Shown here piece after piece: positions 53,711 to 63,682 of a stretch of 64,000 nt of DNA. The notes below the pieces were generated by a model. It worked only from the letters and a program-made list of their open reading frames with translations. It did no database searches and was not told the DNA's origin. A program made the position numbers and the translations under genes. Source of the stretch: Phycisphaerae bacterium (GTDB lineage: Bacteria > Planctomycetota > Phycisphaerae > UBA1845); assembly GCA_029260215.1 (NCBI GenBank), contig JAJDDQ010000085.1, positions 1-64,000 of the forward strand. Direction: 5' to 3'. How positions within the stretch are numbered: the stretch's first letter is position 1; every line of letters begins with the position of its first letter.

Positions 53711-56554
53711 TTATCGCAGCGCTCTGGCGTCCTGTGTGACGAGGATGACCGCTGGGGTGATGCGGGTTGGTTCTATCTTGCCGTTGTCGGTGGCGACGAG
53801 ATAGGTTTGCCCGTCTTTTGGTACGTCGATTACGAACGTTCCTACAGCGTCTTCGGACGCGCGGTATGTGAATGTTGCGAGATAGGCTGACGCGGGCGTC
53901 TCGACGCCTTCGCCGACGAGTCCGCACAGCACTTGGCTTTTCTCGATGTTGGTTGCGTCGAACGTGTCGCCTCGTCCGTTGAACACGAATGCCTGTGTCC
54001 GTTCAAGCTCGACGGCTACGAGTTCAAGTGTTCCGGCGCGTCCGCCGCTGACGTCCAGATCGAGCTGGTAGCCACGGAGGTCGTCGAGGGGTTGGGTGAG
54101 AATAACTTTTACGTCTACCGTTTCGCCCCGGCTTAGGCAACGTTGGTCGGCGTCGACGGTGATTCCTGTTTGTCCAACGACGATGGGATCAACGGTCGGC
54201 GCGGGTCCGTTGGCTGGGCAGGAACAGGGGTTCGCTTGGGCAAAGGCCGCCAAGGCGTGGTTGGCATCAAACAGGTTGCAGAATCCATCGGGCGCACAAT
54301 CGCCGAATGGGCCACCGGCATCGATGTTGATCCCGTCGCACGGGTTGACGTCGGCGAAACACAGCAGCGCGTGGTTGGCGTCAAATGCGTTCGCGAATCC
54401 GTCGCTGGGGCAGAGGCCGAACGCGCCGCCCATGTCGGCGAAGATTCTGGGGGCGAGGCTGCACGAACCGTCACACGTAAAGAAGAAGCAATTGTCGTCC
54501 ACGATTCCGAACGGCGGAAGCGCGTCGCCGCATTGGGTGGCAGTGGTGCATGGAACACCGATTTCGACCGTGATGTTCAGTGGTTGATATTGGGCGATGA
54601 TCTGCCCGGCACCGGTTTGGTCGCTAAGTCCTGATCCTCCGTCCGGCGGCATGCCGACGGGTATGAAATTGAGCGTGAATGCGCTGATCGCGCCCGGTGA
54701 GGCCGTAAGTTGGAACTCGCCGAGGTAAGCCAACCCGTTGATCACGTTACCCTGGCCGAACGGCAGAGTCCCAATGAATGCAAAACCGTCGGGCAACCCG
54801 CCCTCCGCATAGAACACGGTGGCTTGTGCGGCGAGGGGAAAGAGTGCCCAATCTGAGCGGGCCTGATCGACCAGAACCGAGTCTCCGATGGGGACACCGG
54901 GGTTATTGTCGACGTAGGTTACGGTTCCGTTGGCTCCGCCCTGGGGCGTTGCGGTGCCCTCGATGGCAATCTGATAACCGCCGAGCGATTGCGGATCGGT
55001 ATCGGCCAGCCAAACCTCAACAGTTACGCTTCCGCCCTGTGCCATTGTGAGGGAGGTGGGGCCGTTGGCCGGCGCGCTCACTTGCTGCCCCGCGCGAACC
55101 ATGAATACGCGCGTGTCGCCCGGGTCCGGTCCGCATACACCGGCCTGACAGATTCCGGTTCCTCCATCGCACGGGCCACCTTCGTTGGCTGGCGTGAGAA
55201 TTGTACAGTTGCCTTCGCCGCCCGACGGATCGCACGAGGCGGCATTGCAGTCATCGCCGGCTGCAGCGCAATCAACAGGGTTGCCCACACAAGTTGTTCC
55301 GGAGCAGATTTCGTTGACCGTGCATACGTCACCGTCGTCGCAAGGCAAGGTGCAGATGGGGTATTCCCAGCCAATGGCGTCGAGAACGGTCAAATCGGGC
55401 GTGCGCATGAAGTTAGGCCAAAACGACTGTCCCGATGCGATGTTGGGGTCCATGATGGCATTGACGGATTCATCAAAATGCGACGCCTGCCATGGGTTGC
55501 CGTCCTCCATTTGGTATTCGAGCGTTCCGAGGTCGGTGTAGTGCTGGTTGTTGGGATTGTCGCAGGAACCGATACGCGGTGCGGTCTGGAATTCCATCAC
55601 GGTATCCGGGTCGTAGTCGCAGCATCCGTCCACGCCGGAGAAGCGGAAGATATCCATCATCTCCATCGCGTTGCTGCCGTTGAAGCACTGATCGTCGACG
55701 CCCGAGGTGAACCCCATTGCATGGATGACCTCATGCACGAGCACGGATTGGAAGTCAGTCGTTCCGCCGGATATGCCGTTTGACGGGTCATAATCCCAGG
55801 AAAAAGCGGTATTGAACGTCATGCCGGCGGCGAGGTTCGACGCGGAGCCGACCGTTGCTTTGTAGTTGGCGCGCGTGACGTCGATGAAGAACTCGTTGGT
55901 GATCGTGTCGCTACTTCCGTTGTAGCGGACCGGGCATGCGCTTCCCGCGGGCAGGAATGCCTGAATGGAGTCGTCTCCGTCCATGCCGTTGATGAGTCCG
56001 TTACGCACGGTGGTGTAGGATGGGAAGACATAGTTGCTGCCCGTGGCACCAAGAACGCCTCCGCCGAGATTCGCATACGACACATTGATCTGGAATGTTA
56101 CGACGTCGGCGAACAGCCCTTCGATATATGTTTCGACGGTTGCGATAGCGGGCAGTGCTGCGGCTGGAACCGAGGCTGCGTTGCTGAAAATAATGTTCAC
56201 GCCGCCACCCTCTGGTTTCTGCGGCTGCGGAGCCTGTAGCGCCTTGTCGAATTCGTTGCGCAGCGGCTCTGTCTGGCGCATGAACTCCTTGCGGGTGATG
56301 TTGGGTTTGCCTCCGCACATTGGCCGCCACTTCGTCTTTGAGGGCCATGCGACGACGCTGCCATCGTTGTAGAGCGTCGACACGACTACCGGTCCTGGCT
56401 CCACGATCAGGAAGCTCTCGTTCTGAACTGCGGCGGCGTTCTGCTCGCTAAGTTTCTGAACCTCCGGCGGCGGCGTCTCAGCCAGCAAATCAGAAAGGCC
56501 CAGTGACAGTGAGGCGACCACCAGAGCGCAGCGTATTGACGATGGCAGGTACAT
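53711..56554 (-). CDS. Secreted zinc metalloprotease (NF038122-like) with dockerin/cohesin-like C-terminal module
   Basis: 947 residues. Signal peptide (LVVASLSLGLSDLLAE), a protease domain (about 90-400) with VHEVIHAMGFTSG, the zinc site HExxHxxGF (His274), and a later SVNAIMDPNIASGQ that may supply the Met-turn. A Cys-rich link follows (about 405-480, CDDGDVCTVNEIC...GDDCNAASC), and then a 465-residue tail: cohesin-like domain 1 (TRVFMVRAGQQ...DTDPQSLGGYQIAI), a double dockerin-like block (DGFANAFDANHALLCFADVNPCD and DGFCNLFDANHALAAFAQANPC) and cohesin-like domain 2 ending TQDARALR. GGGAGAA precedes the ATG at 56554. The same tail occurs in the upstream giant gene. The gap to it (187 bases) holds no gene. 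Confidence 0.82.
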   Translation of the reverse strand: MYLPSSIRCALVVASLSLGLSDLLAETPPPEVQKLSEQNAAAVQNESFLIVEPGPVVVSTLYNDGSVVAWPSKTKWRPMCGGKPNITRKEFMRQTEPLRNEFDKALQAPQPQKPEGGGVNIIFSNAASVPAAALPAIATVETYIEGLFADVVTFQINVSYANLGGGVLGATGSNYVFPSYTTVRNGLINGMDGDDSIQAFLPAGSACPVRYNGSSDTITNEFFIDVTRANYKATVGSASNLAAGMTFNTAFSWDYDPSNGISGGTTDFQSVLVHEVIHAMGFTSGVDDQCFNGSNAMEMMDIFRFSGVDGCCDYDPDTVMEFQTAPRIGSCDNPNNQHYTDLGTLEYQMEDGNPWQASHFDESVNAIMDPNIASGQSFWPNFMRTPDLTVLDAIGWEYPICTLPCDDGDVCTVNEICSGTTCVGNPVDCAAAGDDCNAASCDPSGGEGNCTILTPANEGGPCDGGTGICQAGVCGPDPGDTRVFMVRAGQQVSAPANGPTSLTMAQGGSVTVEVWLADTDPQSLGGYQIAIEGTATPQGGANGTVTYVDNNPGVPIGDSVLVDQARSDWALFPLAAQATVFYAEGGLPDGFAFIGTLPFGQGNVINGLAYLGEFQLTASPGAISAFTLNFIPVGMPPDGGSGLSDQTGAGQIIAQYQPLNITVEIGVPCTTATQCGDALPPFGIVDDNCFFFTCDGSCSLAPRIFADMGGAFGLCPSDGFANAFDANHALLCFADVNPCDGINIDAGGPFGDCAPDGFCNLFDANHALAAFAQANPCSCPANGPAPTVDPIVVGQTGITVDADQRCLSRGETVDVKVILTQPLDDLRGYQLDLDVSGGRAGTLELVAVELERTQAFVFNGRGDTFDATNIEKSQVLCGLVGEGVETPASAYLATFTYRASEDAVGTFVIDVPKDGQTYLVATDNGKIEPTRITPAVILVTQDARALR

Positions 56555-56741
56555 GAATTTCTCCCACGAATGAAATGTTCGTTGCGAACCCAATGGCACC
56601 CGAATCGCCACCCCACAGGCCGCTGCATTGATCTCAAGGCGACGCATCACCCGAGAGCAATCATAGGCCTAATGGCGAATCCCGTCGAAAAAGGACGCGG
56701 AGCGAGCACAAGCACCCGCTCCGCGTCGGGATTACCGCACG

Positions 56742-59700
56742 CTAACGAACCGCTCGCGCCTGGCCGGTGGAAACCACAACCACCGCGGGCGATGTCGAAG
56801 TCAGTTCGATTTTTCCGTCTCCGTCGGCGACGAAGTAAGTCTGTCCGTCGAGCGGAATGTCAATCACAAACGTGCCGGCAGCATCGTCGGACACGCGATA
56901 AGTCAACGTCGCGAGGTAGCCGCTCGCCTTCGCTCGCATTCCTCCACCGATCAGGCTTGCGAGCAGTTGCTGCCTGTCGACGTTGGACGCGGTCAGGACA
57001 TCGGTTCGCCGCGCGAACACATAATCCGCACGTGACTCGATTTGCAAATCGACCAGTTCAAGCCGGCCTCTGCGACCGCCGCTGACGGCTGCGTCGAGTT
57101 GATAGCTCTGCAAGTTGGCCTGCTCGCCCTTCAGGTGGACTGTTACCGTGACGGTGTCACCCGGTGTCGCCAAGCGACGGTCCGCCGCCAGGGTCAAACC
57201 GGTTTGACTGACGATCGTCGGCGCTACGACGGGTGCCGGGCCGTCAGCGGGACACGAACAAGTGCTGACCTCGGCGAACGCGAGCAGGATGAGGTTGACA
57301 TCGAACACGTTGCAGAAGCCATCAGCCGGGCACGCGCCGAAATCCGACCCTACGTCGATGTTTATCACATCACAGGGTGAGACTTGCGCAAAGCACGCCA
57401 AGACCAGGTTGGCGTCGAAGATGTTCGGGAATCCATCCGGATTACAGTCTCCGAACGGGCCTCCGACATCGCCGTACACGCGGGGCGTGGCTGAGCAAGC
57501 GTTTCCGTTGCACGCGTAGAACATGCATTGATCATCCACGACGCCGTCCACCACGATCGCATCGCCGCAGTCGGTGGCGGTCGTACACATTTCCTCGCCT
57601 ATGACGATGTTCAGTGTTTGATACTGTGCGAAAATTTGCAGGCCTGCGCTGTCGTTCAGGCCGGTTCCGCCATCGGGCGGTTGGCCCACGGGAACGAAAC
57701 CGAGCGTGAAAGAACCAGTCGCATCAGGTGAGGCTGACACGTCAAACTCGCCCAGATAAGCCAAGCCGTTGATAGACAGGCCAGTTCCGAAAGTCAGACC
57801 TGAAGCGAATGCGAAACCAGCCGGGAGACCACCCTCAGCATAAAAGACAGCCGGGGCTTGGGCGATGAATGCCCAGTCCGATCGAGCGGTATCGATGAAC
57901 ACGGAATCACCTCCGGGTACACCTGGGCTGATGTCCACATAGGAGATCATTCCGGCTGCTCCAACGTCAGGCGATGCGGCGCCGGGGATCGCGATCTGGT
58001 AACCATTGAGCAACTCGGGATCGGTATCCGCCACCCAGATTTCAATGGTCGCGGTGGTACCCGCCGCCATAGTCATGGACGTCGGCCCAAAGGCAGGTGC
58101 GCCCGCCTGCTGACCAGTGCGTGCCATGAACACGCGCGTGGCACCCGGATCGACGCAAACGCCCATATCGCAGATGCCCGTGCCACCGTTGCAGGCACCG
58201 CCCTCATTGATGAAGGTCAGTGTTGCACAGTTTCCGTCCGCACCGGCTGCGTCGCATGAGGCTGCGTTGCAGTCGTCACCCGCACCGGAACAGTCGACCG
58301 GCGTACCGATGCACGCCAAGCCCACGCACGCATCGCCGATTGTGCAGGCGTCACTGTCGGAACAAGGCTCGATGCATTCGCAGTCATCGGGCACACCGTT
58401 GGGGCCGCTGGGGTTGCCACCCGGGTTGTAGGCAGGATCAACGTCGAACTGAGTTCTCGCCTCCAACTCGCAACCGTCGGACTGGCCGTCGTTGTCGCAA
58501 TCGGCCAACGTCTGACATTCGTCGGGGACCAGGTCAGGTCGACCGTGGCTGCCGGTGTCGGAAAGGAACGCTTCAAGATCGGCGAAATCCTGCTGGACAA
58601 AGCCGAGGAATTGCCCGCCAGGGTGATCGCCACTGGCGAAAAACGTCCAGATGAAGTCGCGTCGATGGTCGCGGATGTTCGGCCCGGGGAATCCCATGCC
58701 GCCCGTGCCGTCGACATTGTGGCAGAACTGGCAGTTGGCCAGGAGCAGCGTTTGGCCGTCGGTCACATTGCCGACCGGGCCGCCGTCGCAATCTGCGCTG
58801 GCCACGCCGTTTCCGTCCGGGTCGGAAATATCAACATCGCAGCCGTCGGGTATGCCGTTGCTGTTGCAATCGTCGCACGACGTATCGCCTATGGGGCAGT
58901 TCGCAATGTCGACGGCATCGTCGATACCGTTACCGTTGCAATCGACGATTGAAGAGCAAACGCGGAATGCGTCCAAGCCGCCTTCAACAATACTCGCTGC
59001 GCCAGTGTCGTTGATCGTGTAACGAAGCTGCATGTTCGCGGTCAATGTGATGCCCGCCAAGTCCAGATCCGCCTGGGTGATCAGGTTCGATCGCCACGAG
59101 GTTCCACCGTCTGTGGTGTGCAATGCAACCTGAGTCCACGGGCCGGCGACGCCGTTGCTGCTGATTTCAACAAGCAACCGATCTGTTCCGTCCGAATTGG
59201 TGAGATTGAGATAGTAGTCGTATTCGATGCGAATGCCGCCACCAGACATGTTGATGTCCGGGGAATTAAGACGTACTGATCCGCCGTCAACATCCGTGTT
59301 GCCCGCCTGATTTTGAGTAAGAAAACACTGCCCACTGCCGTCGGAATCGGAAAGCGGGTCGAAATCCCACCCGGGATCGTTCACAGGTACACCGCGTTCC
59401 CAATCCCCGGTAGACGCACCAAGGTTGGTCGGAACCCAGCCCTGGTCAGTCTGGAAGTCGTCCGCGAACACTACGAAATCGCACGGTGCGATGAATTGGC
59501 AGTTGGCATCACACGTCGTGCCGTCCGGAGGATCGCAATCCTCGCCGGTCTCGATCACGCTGTTTCCGCACACGGCCGGGTTGTTGCACTCGATCTTGTT
59601 CACCGAGCCGCCCTGGGATACCCAGTACAATTCGCCCGAAGCATCTTCGCCGAATGACACAACCGAACTGATCGATCCGATGTCCGGCTGCAATTCCACA

Positions 59701-62700
59701 GTGCGGTCCGCAAAGTCCGTCAAAGTTGTTCCGTCGTACCGGAACGTCTGGATGCTGTCATCGCAGAAGTCAGACACGAAATACGTACCGGACAGACCAA
59801 TAATGTCGCAGCCGCGATAGACGAAGCCGCCCGTGATCGAACAGGGGCTTGGGAACCCGCCGGTGTGGGCAACGTCGTAAATGGGATCGGTAAGCCCAGC
59901 CGCACCGCAGACGCAACCATACCCGCCGCTGTTGGTAGGTGTGCATATAAAGCCTTCCTCGCAGTCCCATCCGTAGTTTTCACCGCCAGTGCTCGCGGCT
60001 GGCTGGAAGTCGATTTCCTCACGAGCGTCTTGCCCGACATCCCCGATGTACATATCGCCGGTCAGGCGGTCGAACGAGAATCGCCACGGGTTGCGCAGGC
60101 CAAGCGCCCAGATTTCGTCCAGCGGAGCGCCCGGGCCTACGAATGGATTGTCGACCGGAATGTAAGGGGGTGCAGCGTTCACATCGAGGCGAAGCATCTT
60201 CCCAAGGAGCGAACTTGTATTCTGTGCGCGATTGTTGGGATCGTCAGCGGCACCGCCGTCGCCCATGCCCACGTAAAGCATGCCGTCCGGGCCAAACTGC
60301 AGTTGGCCTCCGTTGTGGTTGGCGAAATCCTGCACGATCGTTTTGAGGATGAGCGCGCTGCCGGAATCGGCTGTGTTCGACGCGGGATTGCCACCCGTGG
60401 CTGTGTATCGTGCCACAACAGTGTTGCCGGAAGTATTCGTGTAGTTGACGTAGAATCGCCCGTTCGCGTTCCAGTTGGGATCGAAGGCCATGCTGAGAAG
60501 GCCCTGCTCGCCGCCACTGGTGATAATGCCGGAGAGGTTGATGTAATCCGCACCGAGCACGGACTCGGTATTCAGGTCAATAATTCTGATACGCCCACCC
60601 TGCTGAACAGCAAACAGTCGGTTCAAGTCGCCAGGAGGCGCGAAGACACCCGTCGGGGACGACAGGCCGGCTACGATCCGACGTGAGGTCAACTGGCACA
60701 GTGCCTCGCATTCATCCGGAATACCGTTGCCGTTGCAGTCCTGCACGTCGCCGTTGGCGATGTCCATACCGTCTTCCACGCCGTTGTTATTGCAATCCTG
60801 CGGACCAACCGCCAGCGGCCCCTGGGTGGCGACCGCCATGCTCCCGCCAGTCTTGAAAAAGCCGACCGTACTGTTGACCGCCTGCGGACCGGAATTGGCG
60901 TCAAATCGGAAGTTGTACAGCGTGCCGAATCGAATCGCGTTAGCCTGTGCGTTCTGACCTACCGTCTGCGTCGCCCACGTGATCGCTCCACCAGTGGTGG
61001 ACACCGTCCAGGGCACGTTGGAATACTGCTCGGAAGCGGAAACTCCTGCGTCATTGTGGTTGGGCGGAAAGTGCATGTCGATATTGGTCAACAAAACGCC
61101 AGCGGGTATCGGCACGCTGAATTCGCGCATCGAACGGTCCATGTTCTGGTTGTGAACTGCGTATTCGTAGTGGAATTGCCCACCACCGAGATCGGTCACC
61201 CTGTAGGACAGAGACCCGCGGCCATCCACCGTCGGTGCCGGCTCGATCATGACCTGAGTGGCGGTCGTCCACGCGTTGACAGCCGGCTGCTCGCGAACGG
61301 TCGCGCCGACATTGTTAAAGCCAAACGGGTTGCCGTTGTTATTCGAGTCAGTCACCGACAGTTCGCGATAGGAGGCATTGTTGTGCATGTTCTGAGCGGC
61401 GAACGCTTGAGCATTGTTGAATTCGTGGGGAGTCAGGTATTGGCCTTCAGAGAAGTATCGAGCGCCCGTATTCAAGGAGGGAATGAGATCCTGATCCATG
61501 ACTTGTAAGCGGTGCGTGACGCCGCCGTGCGCATGCCCGCGATGATCTCGCGAAGGAAAGTTGCTGCTGCTGCACGGGCTGCCGCCGAGATTTCCGCCGC
61601 CTGGTGTGACGCCCGTGTACGGATTGAGCTGAGCACGAGGCCCCAAACCGCAAAACGATCCGTTTCGACTTTGGCTGTACGGATCCGAGCATCCGACGCC
61701 CAAAAGCGTCCCGCCTGCACCCGGGTCAGTGCAGCCGAAGCCGCACGCATTCAATTGGAGGGCAAAGAAACCGTGCTTCATCCATGAGTAGCCGACCTGC
61801 TCGAAACGCTCGCTTCCACTCACCGTTTTCAAGCGGTAAAGATTCATCGGAATCATGGGATGGTCCCCATTGGGGAGCGCAAACCAGTTGAACGGCGTGT
61901 CGCCTTTGTTGCACGAAGTCGTCGCGACAGCCAAGCCAACCTGGCCGTTGGGGTAGGTGCCGGTGCGACCTTCTTGGCCGGTGCTCGGGAGATCACCGAC
62001 GATGACGTCAGGCCCCGGATTCGGGAAACCCTCAGCCGGCTGCGTGGGCTGAGGATACATCGTAAACGATTCTACATCCCCTTCGGCATTGAGCGCGACT
62101 GATTCGGTCAGCGACACGTTGATGGACACAGCGAAACGCCCTGCACGCATGCCAGCCAACGATTTGTCGCCAAGATGCTGCGCAAGCTCCGGTGCGATGG
62201 CCAAGCCGGCGTTGATTCCGAATAAACCGTTGTCCGAATCAAACGACGCTTGCGCCACGCTCAACGTGAACAACCGCAGGCCATCTTTGCTGTCGGCGTA
62301 GACCGAAAACTCCCGATCCGACTGCCCAAAGGCATCATGCACGAGCACGATTGCGGTGCCCGAAAGTACTGTTTTTCCGAACTGGGAGAAATGAAAGGCT
62401 CCATCGGCGGTGATTTCGCCACCCAGATACCGTTCGACAGCATCTCCCGACGCAACGATAGTATACGTGTCCGTCACGTGCGTCATCTGGAAGCGCCGGC
62501 TGATCCTGTCCCCGACGGGTGACGCATCGACGACGTCGCTCGGGGCGGTCGCGCTCAGCAACTCACCGTCGAGGACGATTTCCAGAATACCACCCGTCGC
62601 AACATAGGTGTCTTTGTAGACCAAGCTCACGTTCTCGTCGGGCACCGAGGCCCCCAATACCAAGCATGAGCACAGAATAGTCAAAGCCGAAACGACGCGG

Positions 62701-62726
62701 CTCCGTCCGAACGCCTGACGAATCAT
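56742..62726 (-). CDS. Giant exported sugar dehydrogenase-like protein with c-type heme site and the shared C-terminal module
   Basis: 1994 residues. Signal peptide (VVSALTILCSCLVLGAS). A planctomycete-type domain of unknown role (about 30-650) and a dockerin-like Asn/Asp stretch (NNNGVEDGMD) lead to a glucose/sorbosone dehydrogenase-like six-bladed propeller (about 680-1045: GLSSPTGVFAPPGD, GEQGLLSMAFDPNW, NHNGGQLQFGPDGMLYVGMGDGG, WALGLRNPWRFSFD, YIGDVGQDAREEIDF). A MAM-like domain comes next (about 1085-1240), then a cytochrome c-like segment with heme motif CQFCH (1332-1336), a Cys-rich link (about 1452-1525) and the same C-terminal module as the metalloprotease (about 1530-1994, ending QARAVR). 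GAGGAG stands 6 bases before the ATG. It may oxidise sugars outside the cell and pass electrons to heme. Confidence 0.82.
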   Translation of the reverse strand: MIRQAFGRSRVVSALTILCSCLVLGASVPDENVSLVYKDTYVATGGILEIVLDGELLSATAPSDVVDASPVGDRISRRFQMTHVTDTYTIVASGDAVERYLGGEITADGAFHFSQFGKTVLSGTAIVLVHDAFGQSDREFSVYADSKDGLRLFTLSVAQASFDSDNGLFGINAGLAIAPELAQHLGDKSLAGMRAGRFAVSINVSLTESVALNAEGDVESFTMYPQPTQPAEGFPNPGPDVIVGDLPSTGQEGRTGTYPNGQVGLAVATTSCNKGDTPFNWFALPNGDHPMIPMNLYRLKTVSGSERFEQVGYSWMKHGFFALQLNACGFGCTDPGAGGTLLGVGCSDPYSQSRNGSFCGLGPRAQLNPYTGVTPGGGNLGGSPCSSSNFPSRDHRGHAHGGVTHRLQVMDQDLIPSLNTGARYFSEGQYLTPHEFNNAQAFAAQNMHNNASYRELSVTDSNNNGNPFGFNNVGATVREQPAVNAWTTATQVMIEPAPTVDGRGSLSYRVTDLGGGQFHYEYAVHNQNMDRSMREFSVPIPAGVLLTNIDMHFPPNHNDAGVSASEQYSNVPWTVSTTGGAITWATQTVGQNAQANAIRFGTLYNFRFDANSGPQAVNSTVGFFKTGGSMAVATQGPLAVGPQDCNNNGVEDGMDIANGDVQDCNGNGIPDECEALCQLTSRRIVAGLSSPTGVFAPPGDLNRLFAVQQGGRIRIIDLNTESVLGADYINLSGIITSGGEQGLLSMAFDPNWNANGRFYVNYTNTSGNTVVARYTATGGNPASNTADSGSALILKTIVQDFANHNGGQLQFGPDGMLYVGMGDGGAADDPNNRAQNTSSLLGKMLRLDVNAAPPYIPVDNPFVGPGAPLDEIWALGLRNPWRFSFDRLTGDMYIGDVGQDAREEIDFQPAASTGGENYGWDCEEGFICTPTNSGGYGCVCGAAGLTDPIYDVAHTGGFPSPCSITGGFVYRGCDIIGLSGTYFVSDFCDDSIQTFRYDGTTLTDFADRTVELQPDIGSISSVVSFGEDASGELYWVSQGGSVNKIECNNPAVCGNSVIETGEDCDPPDGTTCDANCQFIAPCDFVVFADDFQTDQGWVPTNLGASTGDWERGVPVNDPGWDFDPLSDSDGSGQCFLTQNQAGNTDVDGGSVRLNSPDINMSGGGIRIEYDYYLNLTNSDGTDRLLVEISSNGVAGPWTQVALHTTDGGTSWRSNLITQADLDLAGITLTANMQLRYTINDTGAASIVEGGLDAFRVCSSIVDCNGNGIDDAVDIANCPIGDTSCDDCNSNGIPDGCDVDISDPDGNGVASADCDGGPVGNVTDGQTLLLANCQFCHNVDGTGGMGFPGPNIRDHRRDFIWTFFASGDHPGGQFLGFVQQDFADLEAFLSDTGSHGRPDLVPDECQTLADCDNDGQSDGCELEARTQFDVDPAYNPGGNPSGPNGVPDDCECIEPCSDSDACTIGDACVGLACIGTPVDCSGAGDDCNAASCDAAGADGNCATLTFINEGGACNGGTGICDMGVCVDPGATRVFMARTGQQAGAPAFGPTSMTMAAGTTATIEIWVADTDPELLNGYQIAIPGAASPDVGAAGMISYVDISPGVPGGDSVFIDTARSDWAFIAQAPAVFYAEGGLPAGFAFASGLTFGTGLSINGLAYLGEFDVSASPDATGSFTLGFVPVGQPPDGGTGLNDSAGLQIFAQYQTLNIVIGEEMCTTATDCGDAIVVDGVVDDQCMFYACNGNACSATPRVYGDVGGPFGDCNPDGFPNIFDANLVLACFAQVSPCDVINIDVGSDFGACPADGFCNVFDVNLILLAFAEVSTCSCPADGPAPVVAPTIVSQTGLTLAADRRLATPGDTVTVTVHLKGEQANLQSYQLDAAVSGGRRGRLELVDLQIESRADYVFARRTDVLTASNVDRQQLLASLIGGGMRAKASGYLATLTYRVSDDAAGTFVIDIPLDGQTYFVADGDGKIELTSTSPAVVVVSTGQARAVR

Positions 62727-63025
62727 GGAAACTCCTCACATGGCACCAAACAGGTGGAAACAACGAAGCCACTCCCCACAAGCGACCCGGGTTTCAAACA
62801 TCACTTCAACCACAGCGCGTGATTTTGCAATTCAAGTTAGGGAAATATCGGTTTTGGCGCTTTTCCTGAACCGACCCTCAGCCTCAGGGTATCAGGTGGG
62901 GGGCCTATAAGCAAGAATTTACACGACGATTGTGGCCGCGCCGGTTCAAAACACCTGCCGCGGAAATGGTCAACAACGAGAAAAATGATGCGAGCACAGT
63001 GGGTGCTGAAGTGTCAATGCAATAA
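62727..63025. other. Intergenic region without visible gene
   Basis: 299 bases between two minus-strand genes. AT-richer than the neighbours around 62810-62880, where the promoter of the giant gene is expected, but I see no convincing -35/-10 pair. Confidence 0.5.
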
Positions 63026-63682
63026 TCAGATCGTCGCAGCATTGCGACGCTTGCACAAGATCGCGATTCCCAGGGCACCGAGCAGGGCGGCTGACCCGGG
63101 TTCCGGGACAATCGTGATGATCGTGTTTTGCGTGCCGCCCAAAATGTTTACACCGGGCGGACCGTCTCCAAGGAAAACAGCGGAGGCCGTGTGCTCGCCG
63201 ACACCGAGTGGAATCGATATTTCGGTCACGTTGGCTGCGAGCGCCTGGAACAGAATGCGCACCACTTTCAGGCCACCGCTTGTGACCGTTGGGCGATTTT
63301 GCAGGCCGAACTGCGCCAGCGCCTCAAAAAAAGCATTTCCGTCGTTATCGGGCAGGCCGATGGGTTCGGTCGTGACGCCGTTGTTCAGGTCGTCAAGTCC
63401 GGAATCGTCGTTGAAACCAGCCAGGAACCACTCGTAATCGGGGTTTTCGTTGGTCACCACGCCCGCCAACTGCAGGGCGACAGGATCCCAGTTCAAGACG
63501 GCCGCCACGCCACCGACCCTGAAATCAGCCTCCTCCAGGGGCGTGACCACCAAATCAACAGCCACGGTATCGCCGATCTCGACAAGCGAATCCTGCGTGA
63601 CGATATCCAGGCGCACCAAGGGCTCAGCCGAACAAAGCATAGGAAGGGCGCACAGGGCCCCAAAGGCGGTCAGCCTCAACAT
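63026..63682 (-). CDS. PEP-CTERM protein with cohesin-like domain
   Basis: 218 residues. Signal peptide (LRLTAFGALCALPMLCSAEP), then a cohesin-like beta sandwich: VRLDIVTQDSLVEIGDTVAVDLVVTPLEEADFRVGGVAAVLNWDPVALQLAGV. The C-terminus is IVPEPGSAALLGALGIAILCKRRN, a PEP-CTERM tail. AGAGGAAA before the ATG at 63682 decides the start over a frame open to 63790. Its cohesin-like fold and position upstream of proteins that carry dockerin-like blocks suggest a possible surface anchor for them; this is inference. Confidence 0.82.
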   Translation of the reverse strand: MLRLTAFGALCALPMLCSAEPLVRLDIVTQDSLVEIGDTVAVDLVVTPLEEADFRVGGVAAVLNWDPVALQLAGVVTNENPDYEWFLAGFNDDSGLDDLNNGVTTEPIGLPDNDGNAFFEALAQFGLQNRPTVTSGGLKVVRILFQALAANVTEISIPLGVGEHTASAVFLGDGPPGVNILGGTQNTIITIVPEPGSAALLGALGIAILCKRRNAATI

